Below, in pieces: positions 1 to 6,316 of a stretch of DNA of 6,316 nucleotides (within the stretch, counting starts at the first letter, position 1; each line of letters opens with the position of its first letter). Under the pieces are notes generated by a model that did not search any database, had not been told where the DNA came from, and saw only the letters and a list, made by a program, of their open reading frames with translations. This stretch comes from an uncultured Burkholderiales bacterium (GTDB taxonomy: Bacteria > Pseudomonadota > Gammaproteobacteria > Burkholderiales > Burkholderiaceae_C): the NCBI GenBank assembly GCA_943908475.1, contig CALTTG010000067.1, positions 1 through 6,316 of the forward strand, in the 5' to 3' direction. The translations under genes and the position numbers were made by a program.

Positions 1-1159
1 GCAGGTAGTAGGCGTCGTAGTAGCCGTGGCTCAGCACGTAGGTGCCGATCATGATCCGGCGCTTGACCTCGGGGCCAAAGCCTTCCGCCCGGGTCTGGCG
101 GTACATGTCGTTCAGGTCGTTGTACTTGGCCGCGCGGTGGCCAAACTTGACGCCGTCAAAGCGGCTCAGGTTGGACGAGGCCTCGGCGGGCGCAATGATG
201 TAGTACACCGGGATGGACAGCTCGGTGCGGGGCAGGGAGATGTCCACCAAGGTGGCGCCCAGGCTTTCCAGCTGGCTGAGTGCCGCACGCGTGGCGGCCA
301 GCACATCGGCGCTCACGCCGTCGCCAAAGAACTCTTGGGGCACCCCCACGCGCAGGCCGTTCAAAGGTTTCTCCGCGGTGGCGCCCGGGCGGGGCGTGTT
401 CAAGGCGGCCACGAAATCGGGCACGGCTTGCTGGGCGCTGGTGGCGTCGCGCTCGTCAAAGCCGCTCATGGCTTGCAGCATCAGGGCGCAGTCTTGCGCG
501 GTGCGGGCCATGGGACCGGCCTGGTCGAGCGACGAGGCAAAGGCGATCATGCCGTAGCGCGAGCAGCGGCCATAGGTGGGCTTGATGCCGGTGATGCCGG
601 TGAGCGCCGCCGGTTGGCGGATCGAGCCGCCGGTGTCGGTGCCGGTGGTGGCCGCCACCAGGCGCGCGGCCACGGCCACGGCCGAGCCACCGGAGGAGCC
701 GCCGGGGATGCGGCTGGTGTCCCAGGGGTTCAGCGCCTTGGCATAGGCCGAGTTCTCGTTGGCGCCGCCCATGGCGTATTCGTCGCAGTTGAGCTTGCCC
801 ACGTTGACCACGCCCGCTGCTTTGAGTTTGGCCACCACCGTGGCGTCAAAGGGGCTCTGGTAGCCCTGGAGCATCTTGGAGGCCGCCGTGGTGGGCATGC
901 CTTGCGTCACAAAGATGTCCTTGTGGGCAATGGGCACGCCATCCAGGGCGCTCAAGGGCTGGCCAGCGGCGCGGCGGGCGTCGGATGCGGCGGCCGCGGC
1001 CAAGGCAGCTTCGGCGTCCACATGCAGGAAGGCGCCCAGGGCGCTATGCGCCTGGATGCGGCTCAGAGCGTGCTGGGTCAGCGCCACGCTGGTGGTCGTG
1101 CCAGCGGCCAGGGCCTCGCTCTGCTGAGCGAGTGTGAAGTCATGCAAAGCTGTCGTCAT
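1..1159 (-). CDS. gatA: Asp/Glu-tRNA amidotransferase subunit A (3' end beyond window)
   Basis: This is the glutaminase subunit of GatCAB. It releases ammonia from glutamine, and the ammonia is channelled to GatB to amidate Asp-tRNA(Asn) and/or Glu-tRNA(Gln) in the cytoplasm. The frame is open from the ATG at 1159-1157 to the left edge, giving 386 complete codons; family members are about 485-500 aa, so roughly the last 100 residues are missing. The amidase-signature catalytic triad is visible: Lys80 in the segment GVPIAHKDIF, the cis-Ser Ser155 in PGGSSGGS, and the nucleophile Ser179 in GTDTGGSIRQP. These fall within one residue of the Lys79/Ser154/Ser178 positions known for the Staphylococcus enzyme. 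The start is supported by AAGGTG five nt upstream and by the ATGA overlap with the gatC stop, which suggests translational coupling. No frameshift or missing key residue is seen. Whether the cell uses it for Asn-tRNA, Gln-tRNA or both cannot be told from here. Confidence 0.97.
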   Translation of the reverse strand, partial: MTTALHDFTLAQQSEALAAGTTTSVALTQHALSRIQAHSALGAFLHVDAEAALAAAAASDARRAAGQPLSALDGVPIAHKDIFVTQGMPTTAASKMLQGYQSPFDATVVAKLKAAGVVNVGKLNCDEYAMGGANENSAYAKALNPWDTSRIPGGSSGGSAVAVAARLVAATTGTDTGGSIRQPAALTGITGIKPTYGRCSRYGMIAFASSLDQAGPMARTAQDCALMLQAMSGFDERDATSAQQAVPDFVAALNTPRPGATAEKPLNGLRVGVPQEFFGDGVSADVLAATRAALSQLESLGATLVDISLPRTELSIPVYYIIAPAEASSNLSRFDGVKFGHRAAKYNDLNDMYRQTRAEGFGPEVKRRIMIGTYVLSHGYYDAYYL

Positions 1160-1455
1160 TCGATCACCTTGGGCACCAGGAACAAGCCGGCGTCTTGTGC
1201 CGGGGCGTTGGCCATGTTGGCTTGGCGGTCGTTGGTCTCGCTGACCACGTCGTCGCGCAGGCGCAAGGTCACGTCCTCGATGGCCGACAAGGGGGTGTAC
1301 AGGGGCTCCACGCCGGTGGTGTCCACGGCGCGCATGCGCTCGACGATCTCAAAAAAGCCGTTGAGCTGGTCCAGCATGGCGGCACTTTCGTCTTCTCGCA
1401 GCGCCAACCGGGCCAGTTGGGCGATGCGGCTGACGTCACTGGAGGTCAAAGCCAT
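1156..1455 (-). CDS. gatC: Asp/Glu-tRNA amidotransferase subunit C
   Basis: This is the small subunit of GatCAB. It wraps around GatA and GatB and stabilises the complex. The 99-aa product has the family pattern: an N-terminal helix (residues about 6-19, SDVSRIAQLARLAL), a second helix with LNGFFEIVERM, the linker VDTTGVEPL, an RDDVV segment near residue 68 and a C-terminal FLVPKVIE. The start is placed at the ATG at 1455-1453 because this gives the normal family length and an N-terminus of MALTSSDV. The frame stays open upstream to a TTG at 1530, which would add 25 residues unlike any GatC I know, so I reject that start. No clear Shine-Dalgarno sequence precedes the ATG: the upstream bases read CACCCCAGAAACAA. 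The stop overlaps the gatA start (ATGA). It is the first gene of a leftward operon that presumably continues gatA-gatB. Confidence 0.95.
   Translation of the reverse strand: MALTSSDVSRIAQLARLALREDESAAMLDQLNGFFEIVERMRAVDTTGVEPLYTPLSAIEDVTLRLRDDVVSETNDRQANMANAPAQDAGLFLVPKVIE
1165..1170 (-). promoter_or_regulatory. gatA ribosome binding site inside gatC
   Basis: On the minus strand AAGGTG lies five nt before the gatA ATG at 1159, within the last codons of gatC. It supports the chosen gatA start and re-initiation by ribosomes finishing gatC. Confidence 0.7.
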
Positions 1456-1522
1456 TTGTTTCTGGGGTGAAAGAGGTTGAGACAGCAGGTGTCGGGTCCG
1501 GATCCGTCCGGGGGATGCAGTA

Positions 1523-1539
1523 TTATCCAAGGTTATCCA
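1523..1539. repeat. Tandem TTATCCA heptamers, 10 bp apart
   Basis: TTATCCA occurs at 1523-1529 and again at 1533-1539, one helical turn apart, separated by AGG. It lies in the most AT-rich part of the gatC-mreB promoter region. Read on the other strand the units are TGGATAA. Each unit matches seven of nine bases of the E. coli DnaA box consensus TTATNCACA but fails the last two, and the reverse strand resembles -10 hexamers. Function is unknown and chance is possible for so short a repeat. Confidence 0.45.
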
Positions 1540-1650
1540 TCATTCCCCCCGCAGCCCAGCACCGCGTCAGGAATGGACCGCCCACGTTGTCACCCACTTT
1601 GCGGTGCGTGCGGCAGGTTCGCCCTGAGACCTTTGCTGAGACGGGTTGCC

Positions 1651-1654
1651 GGAG
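1651..1654 (+). promoter_or_regulatory. mreB ribosome binding site
   Basis: GGAG is placed nine nt before the ATG at 1664. It decides between that start and the in-frame TTG at 1646, which would add six residues and would place this GGAG inside the coding region. Confidence 0.7.
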
Positions 1655-1663
1655 CCGCATTCC

Positions 1664-2707
1664 ATGTTCGGAACTTTCCGCCGTTATTTCTCGACCGACC
1701 TGGCCATTGACCTGGGCACCGCCAACACGCTGATTTTCGTGCGTGACAAGGGCATCGTGCTCGACGAGCCGTCGGTGGTCTCCATTCGCCACGATGGTGG
1801 CCCCAATGGCAAGAAGTCCATTCAGGCCGTTGGTCACGAGGCCAAGGCCATGCTGGGCAAGGTGCCCGGCAACATCGAGGCCATCCGCCCCATGAAGGAC
1901 GGCGTGATCGCCGACTTCACCGTCACCGAGCAGATGCTCAAGCAGTTCATCAAGATGGTGCACCCGCGCTCGATGTTCAAGCCGAGCCCGCGCATCATCA
2001 TCTGCGTGCCCTGCGGCTCGACCCAGGTCGAGCGCCGTGCCATCCGCGAATCGGCCCTGGGCGCCGGTGCTTCCGAGGTCTACCTGATCGAAGAACCCAT
2101 GGCCGCGGCCATCGGTGCCGGCCTGCCGGTGTCCGACGCTTCCGGCTCCATGGTGGTGGACATCGGCGGCGGCACGACCGAAGTCGGCGTGATCTCGCTG
2201 GGCGGCATGGTCTACAAGGGCAGCGTGCGCGTGGGCGGTGACCGCTTCGACGACGCCATCATTGCCTACATCCGCCGCAACTACGGCATGCTGATCGGCG
2301 AACCCACCGCCGAAGCGATCAAGAAGAACATCGGCTCGGCCTTCCCCGGCTCCGAAGTCAAGGAAATGGAAGTCAAGGGCCGCAACCTCTCCGAGGGCGT
2401 GCCGCGCAGCTTCACCATCTCCAGCAACGAAATCCTCGAAGCCCTGACCGACCCGCTCAACAGCATCGTCTCGGCCGTCAAGAGCGCGCTGGAACAGACG
2501 CCGCCCGAGCTGGGCGCCGACATCGCCGAGCGCGGCATGATGCTGACCGGTGGTGGCGCCCTGCTGCGCGACCTCGACCGCCTGCTGGCCGAAGAAACTG
2601 GCCTGCCCGTGCTGGTGGCCGAAGACCCGCTGACCTGCGTTGTGCGCGGCTGCGGCATCGCCCTGGAGCGCATGGATCGCCTGGGCAGCATCTTCACGTC
2701 GGAGTGA
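1664..2707 (+). CDS. mreB: Rod shape-determining protein MreB (bacterial actin)
   Basis: This is the actin-like ATPase that forms membrane-bound filaments and guides the cell-wall elongation machinery. The 347-aa product has the same length as E. coli MreB. The N-terminus (MFGTFRRYFSTDL) is a short basic/hydrophobic stretch that fits the membrane-binding amphipathic helix of Gram-negative MreB. The actin-fold nucleotide motifs are intact: phosphate 1 at residues 16-22 (DLGTANT), phosphate 2 at about 166-173 (DIGGGTTE) and the adenosine motif at about 295-299 (TGGGA). The C-terminus contains the conserved AEDPLTCVVRGCG segment. The start at 1664 is chosen over an upstream TTG because of the GGAG nine nt away and the family N-terminus. 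It is the first gene of a rightward operon with mreC, mreD and mrdA. Strongly biased codon use (many CTG, GCC, CGC, ATC) fits an abundant protein. Confidence 0.98.
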   Translation: MFGTFRRYFSTDLAIDLGTANTLIFVRDKGIVLDEPSVVSIRHDGGPNGKKSIQAVGHEAKAMLGKVPGNIEAIRPMKDGVIADFTVTEQMLKQFIKMVHPRSMFKPSPRIIICVPCGSTQVERRAIRESALGAGASEVYLIEEPMAAAIGAGLPVSDASGSMVVDIGGGTTEVGVISLGGMVYKGSVRVGGDRFDDAIIAYIRRNYGMLIGEPTAEAIKKNIGSAFPGSEVKEMEVKGRNLSEGVPRSFTISSNEILEALTDPLNSIVSAVKSALEQTPPELGADIAERGMMLTGGGALLRDLDRLLAEETGLPVLVAEDPLTCVVRGCGIALERMDRLGSIFTSE

Positions 2708-2753
2708 CGTGATCATCCGGGCGGGCTGATGCAAGTCGGCCTGCTTCCATCGC

Positions 2754-3710
2754 ATGGCCCTTGGCACGCTGGACCGATCCCCGCCGCCCTTCTTCAAGCA
2801 AGGGCCGTCGGCGTTCACGCGGCTGATGTTTTTTGCGTCACTGGCGGTCTTCCTGATGGTGGCCGACGTGCGCTTCCAGTTCATCCGGCCTGTGCGTGCC
2901 ATGGCGGCCACGATGTTGCATCCCGTTCAGCAGGCCTTGTTGGCGCCGCTGGGGTGGTCTGAGCAGCTCGGTGCTTATTTCCAGGGGCTCGACGAGGCCC
3001 GTGTGGCGCGCAACCAGGCTGAAAAGGCCTTGGCTCAGCAGGCTGAACAGGTGATGCGTGCCGCCCAACTGGCCCGCGAGAACGCCGATTTGCGCGAACT
3101 GCTGGGGTTGCGACCGCGCATCAACGTCAGGGCCATGGCGGCCGAGGTGCTGTATGACGCGCCCGACCCTTACACCCGCAAGATCGTCCTCAATCAGGGC
3201 AGCCGTGCGAGTGTGATGCTCGGGGCGCCTGTGCTCGATGGGCGTGGTGTGCTGGGTCAGGTCACCCGGGTCTACCCCCTGACCTCGGAGGTGACCATGG
3301 TGACCGACCGCGACGCTGCGGTGCCCGTGGTCAACGAACGCACCCAGCAGCGGGGGGTGGCCTACGGCACCCCTCAAGCCCGCGGCATGGAGTTGCGCTT
3401 CATGGCGGGCAACGCCGATGTGCAGGTGGGCGATGTCTTGAGCACCTCGGGCCTCGATGGCGTTTACCCGCCCGGGCTGCCGGTGGCGCGGGTGGTGGGC
3501 ATCGACCGGCGGGCTGATTCGGCATTTGCGCGCATCGTGCTGACGCCCATGTCCCTGCCCGACCGACCTCGGCATGTGCTCGTGCTGCAGCCCTTGTCGG
3601 CCCAGTTGCCCGAGCGGCCCGATGCGTCGGCACCTCGCTCGACCGCGGCGGATGGGGCTTCCGGGCCTGCTGGCGCCTCCTCCCGCGTCACCACGGAGAG
3701 CCGACCATGA
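2754..3710 (+). CDS. mreC: Rod shape-determining protein MreC
   Basis: This is a bitopic inner-membrane protein whose periplasmic part binds and activates PBP2 and links it to MreB/MreD. The 318-aa product has a short cytoplasmic N-terminus rich in proline (PPPFF, residues 10-14), one membrane segment at about 24-44, and a predicted coiled coil at about 78-117 with many Ala, Gln, Glu and Leu and ending in ENADLRELLGL. A beta-rich periplasmic domain follows (about 125-280), with the family-typical segments VLNQGSRASVMLGAPVLD and VTMVTDRDAAVPV. The last 35-40 residues are Ala/Ser/Pro-rich and probably disordered. The ATG at 2754 is the only ATG before an in-frame stop at 2727-2729. It has no obvious Shine-Dalgarno sequence and lies 46 nt after mreB, unlike the tight spacing later in the operon. 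The stop overlaps the mreD start. Confidence 0.96.
   Translation: MALGTLDRSPPPFFKQGPSAFTRLMFFASLAVFLMVADVRFQFIRPVRAMAATMLHPVQQALLAPLGWSEQLGAYFQGLDEARVARNQAEKALAQQAEQVMRAAQLARENADLRELLGLRPRINVRAMAAEVLYDAPDPYTRKIVLNQGSRASVMLGAPVLDGRGVLGQVTRVYPLTSEVTMVTDRDAAVPVVNERTQQRGVAYGTPQARGMELRFMAGNADVQVGDVLSTSGLDGVYPPGLPVARVVGIDRRADSAFARIVLTPMSLPDRPRHVLVLQPLSAQLPERPDASAPRSTAADGASGPAGASSRVTTESRP
3695..3700 (+). promoter_or_regulatory. mreD ribosome binding site inside mreC
   Basis: GGAGAG lies six nt before the mreD ATG at 3707, within the last codons of mreC. It is the clearest Shine-Dalgarno sequence in the operon and supports the ATGA-overlap start. Confidence 0.75.
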
Positions 3711-4228
3711 GCCTGATGCCCCGCGGGGACCAGTTGCTGCTGCCGGTCAACCCGGTGTTCATGTGGTTCACCTTGTTGGTGGCCTTTGTCCTGAACCTCA
3801 TGCCCATCGGGCGTGTGGCCGCCATGCCCGACTTTCTGGCGGTGGCCGTGGTGTTCTGGAACGTGCACCAACCTCGGCGTGTGGGCGTGGGCGTGGCCTT
3901 TGTGTTTGGGCTGTTCATGGACATTCATGAGGGCGCACTCATGGGCCAGCACGCCCTGGCGTATTCGCTGCTGAGCTATTTCGCGATCACGGTCCATCGG
4001 CGCCTGTTGTGGTTCACCGTCGGCTCGCAAGCGGTGCAAATCCTGCCCTTGTTCATCGCGGCCCACCTGGTCTCTCTGCTGGTGCGCCTGAGTGCCGGTG
4101 CGTCGTTTCCGGGGTGGGGGTTGATGGTGGCGCCCGTCTTGGAGGCCGCGTTGTGGCCGGTGGCCCATGCCTTGTTGCTGGCGCCACAACGACGGCCGCC
4201 TGACCGCGACAAGAACAGGCCGCTGTGA
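3707..4228 (+). CDS. mreD: Rod shape-determining protein MreD
   Basis: This is a small polytopic inner-membrane protein of the elongasome that partners MreC and modulates its effect on PBP2. The 173-aa product is close to the usual length. Hydrophobic stretches at about 16-34, 40-53, 59-72, 83-96, 100-126 and 138-159 suggest five or six membrane segments; exact boundaries are uncertain. Family-typical residues are seen in PDFLAVAVVFW (41-51), the Pro after HQ (56), FGLFMDIHEG (67-76) and GQHALAYSLLSY (80-91). The C-terminal tail is short, basic and Pro-rich. The start overlaps the mreC stop (ATGA) with GGAGAG upstream, and mrdA follows after only 4 nt, so translation of all three is probably coupled. 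Confidence 0.95.
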   Translation: MSLMPRGDQLLLPVNPVFMWFTLLVAFVLNLMPIGRVAAMPDFLAVAVVFWNVHQPRRVGVGVAFVFGLFMDIHEGALMGQHALAYSLLSYFAITVHRRLLWFTVGSQAVQILPLFIAAHLVSLLVRLSAGASFPGWGLMVAPVLEAALWPVAHALLLAPQRRPPDRDKNRPL

Positions 4229-4232
4229 GGCC

Positions 4233-6316
4233 ATGACCGAGCTCAAGAACCTCGAACTCGAGCTGAGCCGATTCCGCACTCGCCTGTGGGCGGCGGCGGG
4301 CTTCGTGCTGTTCTGTTTCGGCCTGCTGGTGTTTCGCCTGTCCGTCTTGCAGGTCGTTCGCCACGACGAATTGGCGACCCAGGCCGAAAACAACCGCATC
4401 GCGGTGGTGCCCATCGTGCCCAACCGGGGCCTGATCGTCGATCGCCATGGGGTGGTGCTGGCCAACAACTATTCGGCCTACACGCTGGAGATCACGCCCT
4501 CCAAGGTCGAGAGCCTGGAGGACACCATCGATGCGCTCTCGGAGATCGTCGACATTCAACCCCGCGATCGGCGGCGATTCAAGCGCCTGCGGGAAGAGTC
4601 CAAGCGATTCGAGTCCATCCCCATTCGCACCCGCCTGACCGACGAGGAAGTGGCTCGCTTCACGGCCCAGCGCTACCGATTCCCGGGGGTGGAGGTACAA
4701 GCCCGTTTGTTCCGCCATTACCCCTACGGCGAGGCCGCCAGCCATGTGCTGGGCTACATCGGGCGGATCAACCAACGCGAAAAAGAGGCCATCGAAGAGT
4801 GGCCCGAGGAAGACCAGGCCAACTACCGGGGCACCGACTACATCGGCAAGTTGGGCATCGAGCAGGCCTATGAGCGAGACCTGCATGGCATCACCGGGTT
4901 CGAAGAAGTCGAAACCAGTGCGGGCGGTCGGGCAGTGCGGCGTTTGCGCTCCAATCCGGCCACACCGGGCAACACCTTGCACCTGGCCATCGACATCAAG
5001 TTGCAGGCCCTCATCGAGCGGCTGTTTGGCAACCGACGCGGCACCTTGGTGGCCATCGATCCGCGCAATGGGGAGGTGCTGGCCTTCGTGTCCAAGCCCA
5101 CGTTCGATCCCAACCTGTTTGTCGACGGCATCGACAGCGAAAGCTGGCGGGAGCTCAATGAATCCATCGACAAGCCCTTGCTGAACCGCGCCCTGCGTGG
5201 CACCTACCCACCGGGGTCGACCTACAAGCCCTTCATGGCCTTGGCCGCCTTGAACACCGGCAAGCGTTCGCCCAACACCATCATCATGGACAACGGGGTG
5301 TTCAACTTCGGTGGGCACCGCTTCCGAAGCCCTGAAAACGAACGAGGCGGGGCCATGAACATGCGCCGCGCCATCGTCGAGTCGTCCAACGTGTATTTCT
5401 ACTCCCTGGCCAACGAGTTGGGGGTCGACACCATCCACGACCAGATGGAGCCCCTGGGTTTTGGCCGCCTCACCGGCATCGACCTGCAAGGCGAGGTCAA
5501 GGGCATCTTGCCGTCGACCGAGTGGAAGCGCAAAGCGTACAAGCGCCCGGAGCAAAAGAAATGGTACGCGGGCGAGACGATTTCGCTGGGCATCGGGCAG
5601 GGCTACAACACCTTCACGATGTTGCAGGTGGCCTCTGCGTTGGCCACGGTGGTCTCCGATGGCCGGCGCTTTCAGCCTCGCCTGGTGCGCGAGGTGGAAG
5701 ACGTGGTCACGCGGGAGCGCCGGTCCATTTCCGGGCAGGCCCTGGCGGCCGTGCCCATCAAGCCGGATCACGCCGCCATCATCCGTGAGGCCATGCATGG
5801 GGTCACTGTCGAGGGCACGGGCACCCGGGTGTTTGCGGGCGCGCCTTACCTCAGTGGCGGCAAAACCGGCACGGCGCAGGCGGTCACGCTGCGGCAAAAC
5901 GAAAAGTACAACGCGGCCAAGTTGGCCGACTACCAGCGCGACCATTCCTTGTACGAGGCCTTTGCCCCGGTGGATCAGCCGCGGGTGGCGCTGGCCGTGA
6001 TCGTCGAGAACGCCGGTTTCGGGGCCCAGGCGGCAGCACCCATCGCGCGCCGTGTGCTCGATTACCTGCTGGCGGGCGTCTACCCCAGTGAGGAAGACAT
6101 CATCGAGGTCAGCCTGGGGCGGGGCATTGCGCCCGTTGGCACCCCCCGCAAGGTCAGCGATGTGCCGCTGCCTCGCGGCATGGACGCCTTCGGCACCGAC
6201 GTGGTCGACCCCACTTACACCGCTCAGCCGGGGCAGGGGCCCGCGCATGCCGCCGCGCCGGGCTCGGCGGCGACGGCGCGGTCGCTGGGCATGGCGGCTG
6301 CCGCGACCGGCGCCTC
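4233..6316 (+). CDS. mrdA: Penicillin-binding protein 2, elongation transpeptidase (3' end beyond window)
   Basis: This class B PBP crosslinks peptidoglycan during lateral wall growth, working with the glycosyltransferase RodA in the inner membrane and periplasm. The frame is open from 4233 to the window edge (694 full codons). One membrane segment lies at about 18-41. The pedestal domain starts with the class B motif RGLIVDRHGVVLA (65-77) and continues through a YPYGEAASHVLGYIG segment. The transpeptidase domain has the three active-site motifs: Ser329-x-x-Lys332 (STYK), Ser384-Ser385-Asn386, and Lys544-Thr545-Gly546 followed by TAQ. The domain seems to end near residue 625; an extension of at least 70 residues, increasingly Ala/Pro/Gly-rich, follows, while E. 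coli PBP2 is 633 aa in all. The ATG is 4 nt after mreD with only GAGG two nt upstream, so coupling is likely. FtsI is the main alternative but does not fit the mreBCD context. Confidence 0.96.
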   Translation, partial: MTELKNLELELSRFRTRLWAAAGFVLFCFGLLVFRLSVLQVVRHDELATQAENNRIAVVPIVPNRGLIVDRHGVVLANNYSAYTLEITPSKVESLEDTIDALSEIVDIQPRDRRRFKRLREESKRFESIPIRTRLTDEEVARFTAQRYRFPGVEVQARLFRHYPYGEAASHVLGYIGRINQREKEAIEEWPEEDQANYRGTDYIGKLGIEQAYERDLHGITGFEEVETSAGGRAVRRLRSNPATPGNTLHLAIDIKLQALIERLFGNRRGTLVAIDPRNGEVLAFVSKPTFDPNLFVDGIDSESWRELNESIDKPLLNRALRGTYPPGSTYKPFMALAALNTGKRSPNTIIMDNGVFNFGGHRFRSPENERGGAMNMRRAIVESSNVYFYSLANELGVDTIHDQMEPLGFGRLTGIDLQGEVKGILPSTEWKRKAYKRPEQKKWYAGETISLGIGQGYNTFTMLQVASALATVVSDGRRFQPRLVREVEDVVTRERRSISGQALAAVPIKPDHAAIIREAMHGVTVEGTGTRVFAGAPYLSGGKTGTAQAVTLRQNEKYNAAKLADYQRDHSLYEAFAPVDQPRVALAVIVENAGFGAQAAAPIARRVLDYLLAGVYPSEEDIIEVSLGRGIAPVGTPRKVSDVPLPRGMDAFGTDVVDPTYTAQPGQGPAHAAAPGSAATARSLGMAAAATGA

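Larger units (their letters stand above)
1456..1663. promoter_or_regulatory. Divergent intergenic region between gatC and mreB
   Basis: These 208 bp separate two operons read in opposite directions, so promoters for both must lie here or just inside the first genes. There is no protein-coding signal. The most AT-rich part is around 1519-1545. It contains TATTAT (1521-1526) on the plus strand and, on the minus strand, GATAAT (complement of 1522-1527), each resembling a -10 hexamer. I could not find a good -35 at 16-18 bp from either. TTGAGA (1477-1482) and TTGTCA (1587-1592) on the plus strand look like -35 elements but lack a convincing -10 partner. A small stem, CCGGA/TCCGG (1498-1502 with 1507-1511), has no T-run and is not a terminator. 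Exact transcription starts are not assignable from the sequence. Confidence 0.5.

Noticed and set aside
26..1480. A 484-codon open frame on the plus strand over gatA and gatC
   Set aside because: It is antisense to two clearly recognisable genes, and its product is rich in Gly, Ala, Arg, His and Val with no family resemblance. It is a shadow of GC-rich codon bias.
1498..1511. Inverted repeat CCGGA/TCCGG upstream of gatC as a terminator or operator
   Set aside because: Only five base pairs with a four-base loop, no T-run on either strand, and two operons start rather than end here.
1646..1663. Upstream TTG as the mreB start
   Set aside because: It would place the GGAG motif inside the gene and add six residues not found in MreB; the ATG at 1664 gives the canonical 347 aa.
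1523..2911. A 462-codon open frame on the minus strand over mreB
   Set aside because: Antisense to the intact, highly conserved mreB; the product is low-complexity (His, Gly, Ala, Asp-rich) as expected from the complement of biased codons.
3464..4468. A 334-codon open frame on the minus strand across mreC, mreD and the mrdA start
   Set aside because: Antisense to three conserved genes; basic, Gln/His-rich product with no motif.
4053..6248. A 731-codon open frame on the minus strand over the end of mreD and most of mrdA
   Set aside because: Although longer than any real gene here, it is antisense to PBP2, whose catalytic motifs are all intact, and its composition is that of a shadow frame with no recognisable domain.
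1..6316. A previously undescribed system such as a defence island, mobile element or RNA element
   Set aside because: Nearly every base is accounted for by six conserved housekeeping genes in a common order; the only gaps are 208, 46 and 4 bp and hold no unexplained gene.

Overview
This window looks like chromosomal housekeeping DNA from a GC-rich betaproteobacterium, most likely a member of the Burkholderiales (Comamonadaceae or a close relative). The protein sequences and the gene order, gatC-gatA divergent from mreB-mreC-mreD-mrdA, are typical of that group as I remember it. Genus or species cannot be assigned from this sequence alone. No mobile element, tRNA, rRNA, CRISPR array or phage gene is visible.

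Left part (1-1455, minus strand): gatC (complete, 99 aa) followed by gatA (386 codons visible, 3' end beyond the window edge). The two share an ATGA stop/start overlap. They encode subunits of the tRNA-dependent amidotransferase GatCAB, which converts Asp-tRNA(Asn) and/or Glu-tRNA(Gln) to the amide form. gatB is expected next, beyond position 1.

Centre (1456-1663): a 208-bp divergent intergenic region that must carry the promoters for both operons. It contains a short TTATCCA tandem repeat but no convincing -35/-10 pair.

Right part (1664-6316, plus strand): a cell-shape operon. It holds mreB (actin-like filament, 347 aa), mreC (bitopic scaffold with coiled coil, 318 aa), mreD (polytopic membrane protein, 173 aa) and mrdA (PBP2, elongation-specific transpeptidase, at least 694 codons, open at the right edge). 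mreC/mreD overlap by ATGA and mreD/mrdA are 4 nt apart, so these three are probably translationally coupled. Together they encode most of the elongasome (Rod complex); rodA would be expected downstream.

I found no undescribed system. The points worth a second look are modest: an Ala/Pro-rich extension on PBP2 that runs off the window, apparent loss of the Zn-site cysteine described for E. coli PBP2, the repeat in the divergent promoter region, and weak Shine-Dalgarno signals before mreC, gatC and mrdA.
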